From Chloroflexota bacterium (GTDB taxonomy: Bacteria; Chloroflexota; Anaerolineae; Anaerolineales; Villigracilaceae), in contig JACPYX010000009.1 of NCBI GenBank assembly GCA_016195815.1, positions 38,628-102,627 of the forward strand: a stretch of DNA of 64,000 bases. Direction: 5' to 3'. Below the pieces are notes generated by a model. The model saw nothing but the letters and a program-made list of their open reading frames with translations. It was not told the DNA's origin and searched no databases. Shown in pieces: positions 63,347 through 64,000 of this stretch. The translations under genes and the position numbers were made by a program. Each line of letters starts with the position of its first letter. Within the stretch, counting starts at the first letter, position 1.

Positions 63347-64000
63347 GGGAGTGGCTAAATGGGAGAGTGAACGAAATCGGTGATATGAAACGAGTATTTC
63401 GGGAACTGCTGTTTTCTCAATTGACGCTGGTTGAAGTAATAGACAAACAAACGGACAGCACACTGCAAGGCATACGGACAACGCGAATCGAAGGCATCAC
63501 TATAATATTGGTGGGCTTTAGGGGCATGATCTACGATAGCCTGCACAAGCTCCTGTGAACGTTCCCAAGTCACTTTCCAGCCTAAAAAGCAGCGCGTATC
63601 TCGATCTACAAGTGTAATGAGATAGATTCGGTTTTTTTATCGCCGATATAGGTAAACAGCTCGTCAAACTCGGCGGTTTTGACTTCAGCAGGTACAGGGG
63701 TTTCAGCTAATTGCTCGGCTTGTTCTTTTGCCCAATTTGCGACCGTCTGATGATGAACACCTAGTTGACGCCCTGTGCGCCTCAAGCCTGCTCCGTCAAC
63801 ATACATCTTGATGGCTTTTTGCCGAAATGCCTGGCTATATCCTTGTGATTTCGGCTTGGGTGTGTAACTGCACTCGCAAAAATAACAGCGGTATCTCTGG
63901 CTGCCTGCTTTCGTAAGCCCAATCTTATGTTGCTGAGTTGTCTTTCCGCAGTGTGGACATTTCATGCCTCCTATTTTAACTCACTCCTTTCGCCACTCCC
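63347..64000 (-). mobile_element. Internally deleted IS1-family element
   Basis: GGGAGTGGC (63347-63355) and GCCACTCCC (63992-64000) are perfect 9-bp inverted ends, with weaker matching further in. About 650 bp, the right end coinciding with the window edge. It contains one transposase gene, broken and shortened. Target duplication cannot be seen because the right flank is outside. Confidence 0.75.
63355..63965 (-). pseudogene. IS1-family transposase, frameshifted and lacking its middle
   Basis: From ATG 63965: zinc finger MKCPHCGKTTQQHKIGL, helix-turn-helix (TGRQLGVHHQTVANWAKEQA), then AEFDELFTYIGDKK. At the A7 run 63632-63638 the first frame goes to a stop (63606), while the -1 frame continues NRIYLITLVDRDTRCFLGW, VTWERSQELVQAIVDHAPKA, YYSDAF, then DSRCPYALQCAVRLFVYYFN and a stop at 63355. 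IS1-type transposases are normally made by a -1 slip at such a run. Between YYSDAF and SRCPYAL the usual segment with the last catalytic acidic residue is missing. The product is very probably inactive. Confidence 0.85.

Noticed and set aside
1..64000. tRNA or rRNA genes
   Set aside because: I looked for T-loop consensus and rRNA core sequences on both strands and found none; a dedicated covariance search would settle it.

Overview
The window reads as a chromosomal segment of a filamentous-type Chloroflexota bacterium, most likely class Anaerolineae. This is an inference from gene content: a single-chain glycyl-tRNA synthetase (alpha and beta fused), a SecA of about 1350 residues, a mevalonate-pathway decarboxylase, a sortase domain attached to a secreted repeat protein, many lipoproteins with PT/TE-rich linkers, and three STAS or STAS-like proteins. 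No rRNA, tRNA or CRISPR array was seen.

Layout. 1-4.9 kb (minus): a stand-alone NRPS-like adenylation / carrier / thioesterase gene, cut by the window edge and broken by one base in an A7 run, follows glyQS with a 4-bp gap. 5-8.4 kb: an accessory island with an NDT/TIR-like protein, a CBS-pair protein, an MntA-HepT (type VII) toxin-antitoxin pair between two diverged ~180-bp direct repeats, a Fic/Doc toxin with a ribbon-helix-helix antitoxin, and a second MntA-like gene with no HEPN partner. 8.6-13.5 kb (plus): mvaD, gatA, galE, an MBL hydrolase and an M50-type protease, the last three translationally coupled. 13.6-18.5 kb: a pore-like membrane protein, a GT-C glycosyltransferase, rlmB, a STAS protein, a GH1 glycosidase and a 49-residue membrane protein. 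18.6-25.8 kb (plus): a heterodimeric ABC exporter with a membrane-anchored protein encoded between its halves, a DedA protein and a GT4 glycosyltransferase, behind a promoter with a palindromic operator; then an EEP-family phosphohydrolase. 25.8-34 kb (minus): EamA transporter, ribA/ribD-reductase, polysaccharide deacetylase, two tandem M1 peptidase lipoproteins, STAS protein, RNase H-like exonuclease. 34-38 kb (plus): a 1228-residue secreted Ig-like/repeat protein ending in a sortase domain, with a clear promoter and a ~185-nt leader. 38-48 kb (minus): a class A PBP homologue that has lost its catalytic motifs, folP, a STAS-like protein, folK, a thiolase and dnaE. 48-64 kb: a lipoprotein-LivH-LivM fusion, a nucleotidyltransferase remnant, secA, adenosine deaminase, aconitase, a membrane protein, PlsC-like acyltransferase, NUDIX hydrolase, miaB, a FAH-family hydrolase, and at the right edge an internally deleted IS1-family element whose outer repeats lie at 63347 and 64000.

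Most of the DNA is ordinary housekeeping chromosome. The signal I find most unusual is small GC- or CT-rich palindromic repeats sitting in frame inside essential genes (glyQS twice, secA twice, folP, acnA), one of them exactly at the GlyQ-GlyS fusion junction. Next are the PBP homologue with no recognisable catalytic residue, the lipoprotein-permease-permease fusion, the sortase-tailed surface protein, and the repeat-flanked toxin-antitoxin island. All functional calls rest on motif reading; no database search was run.
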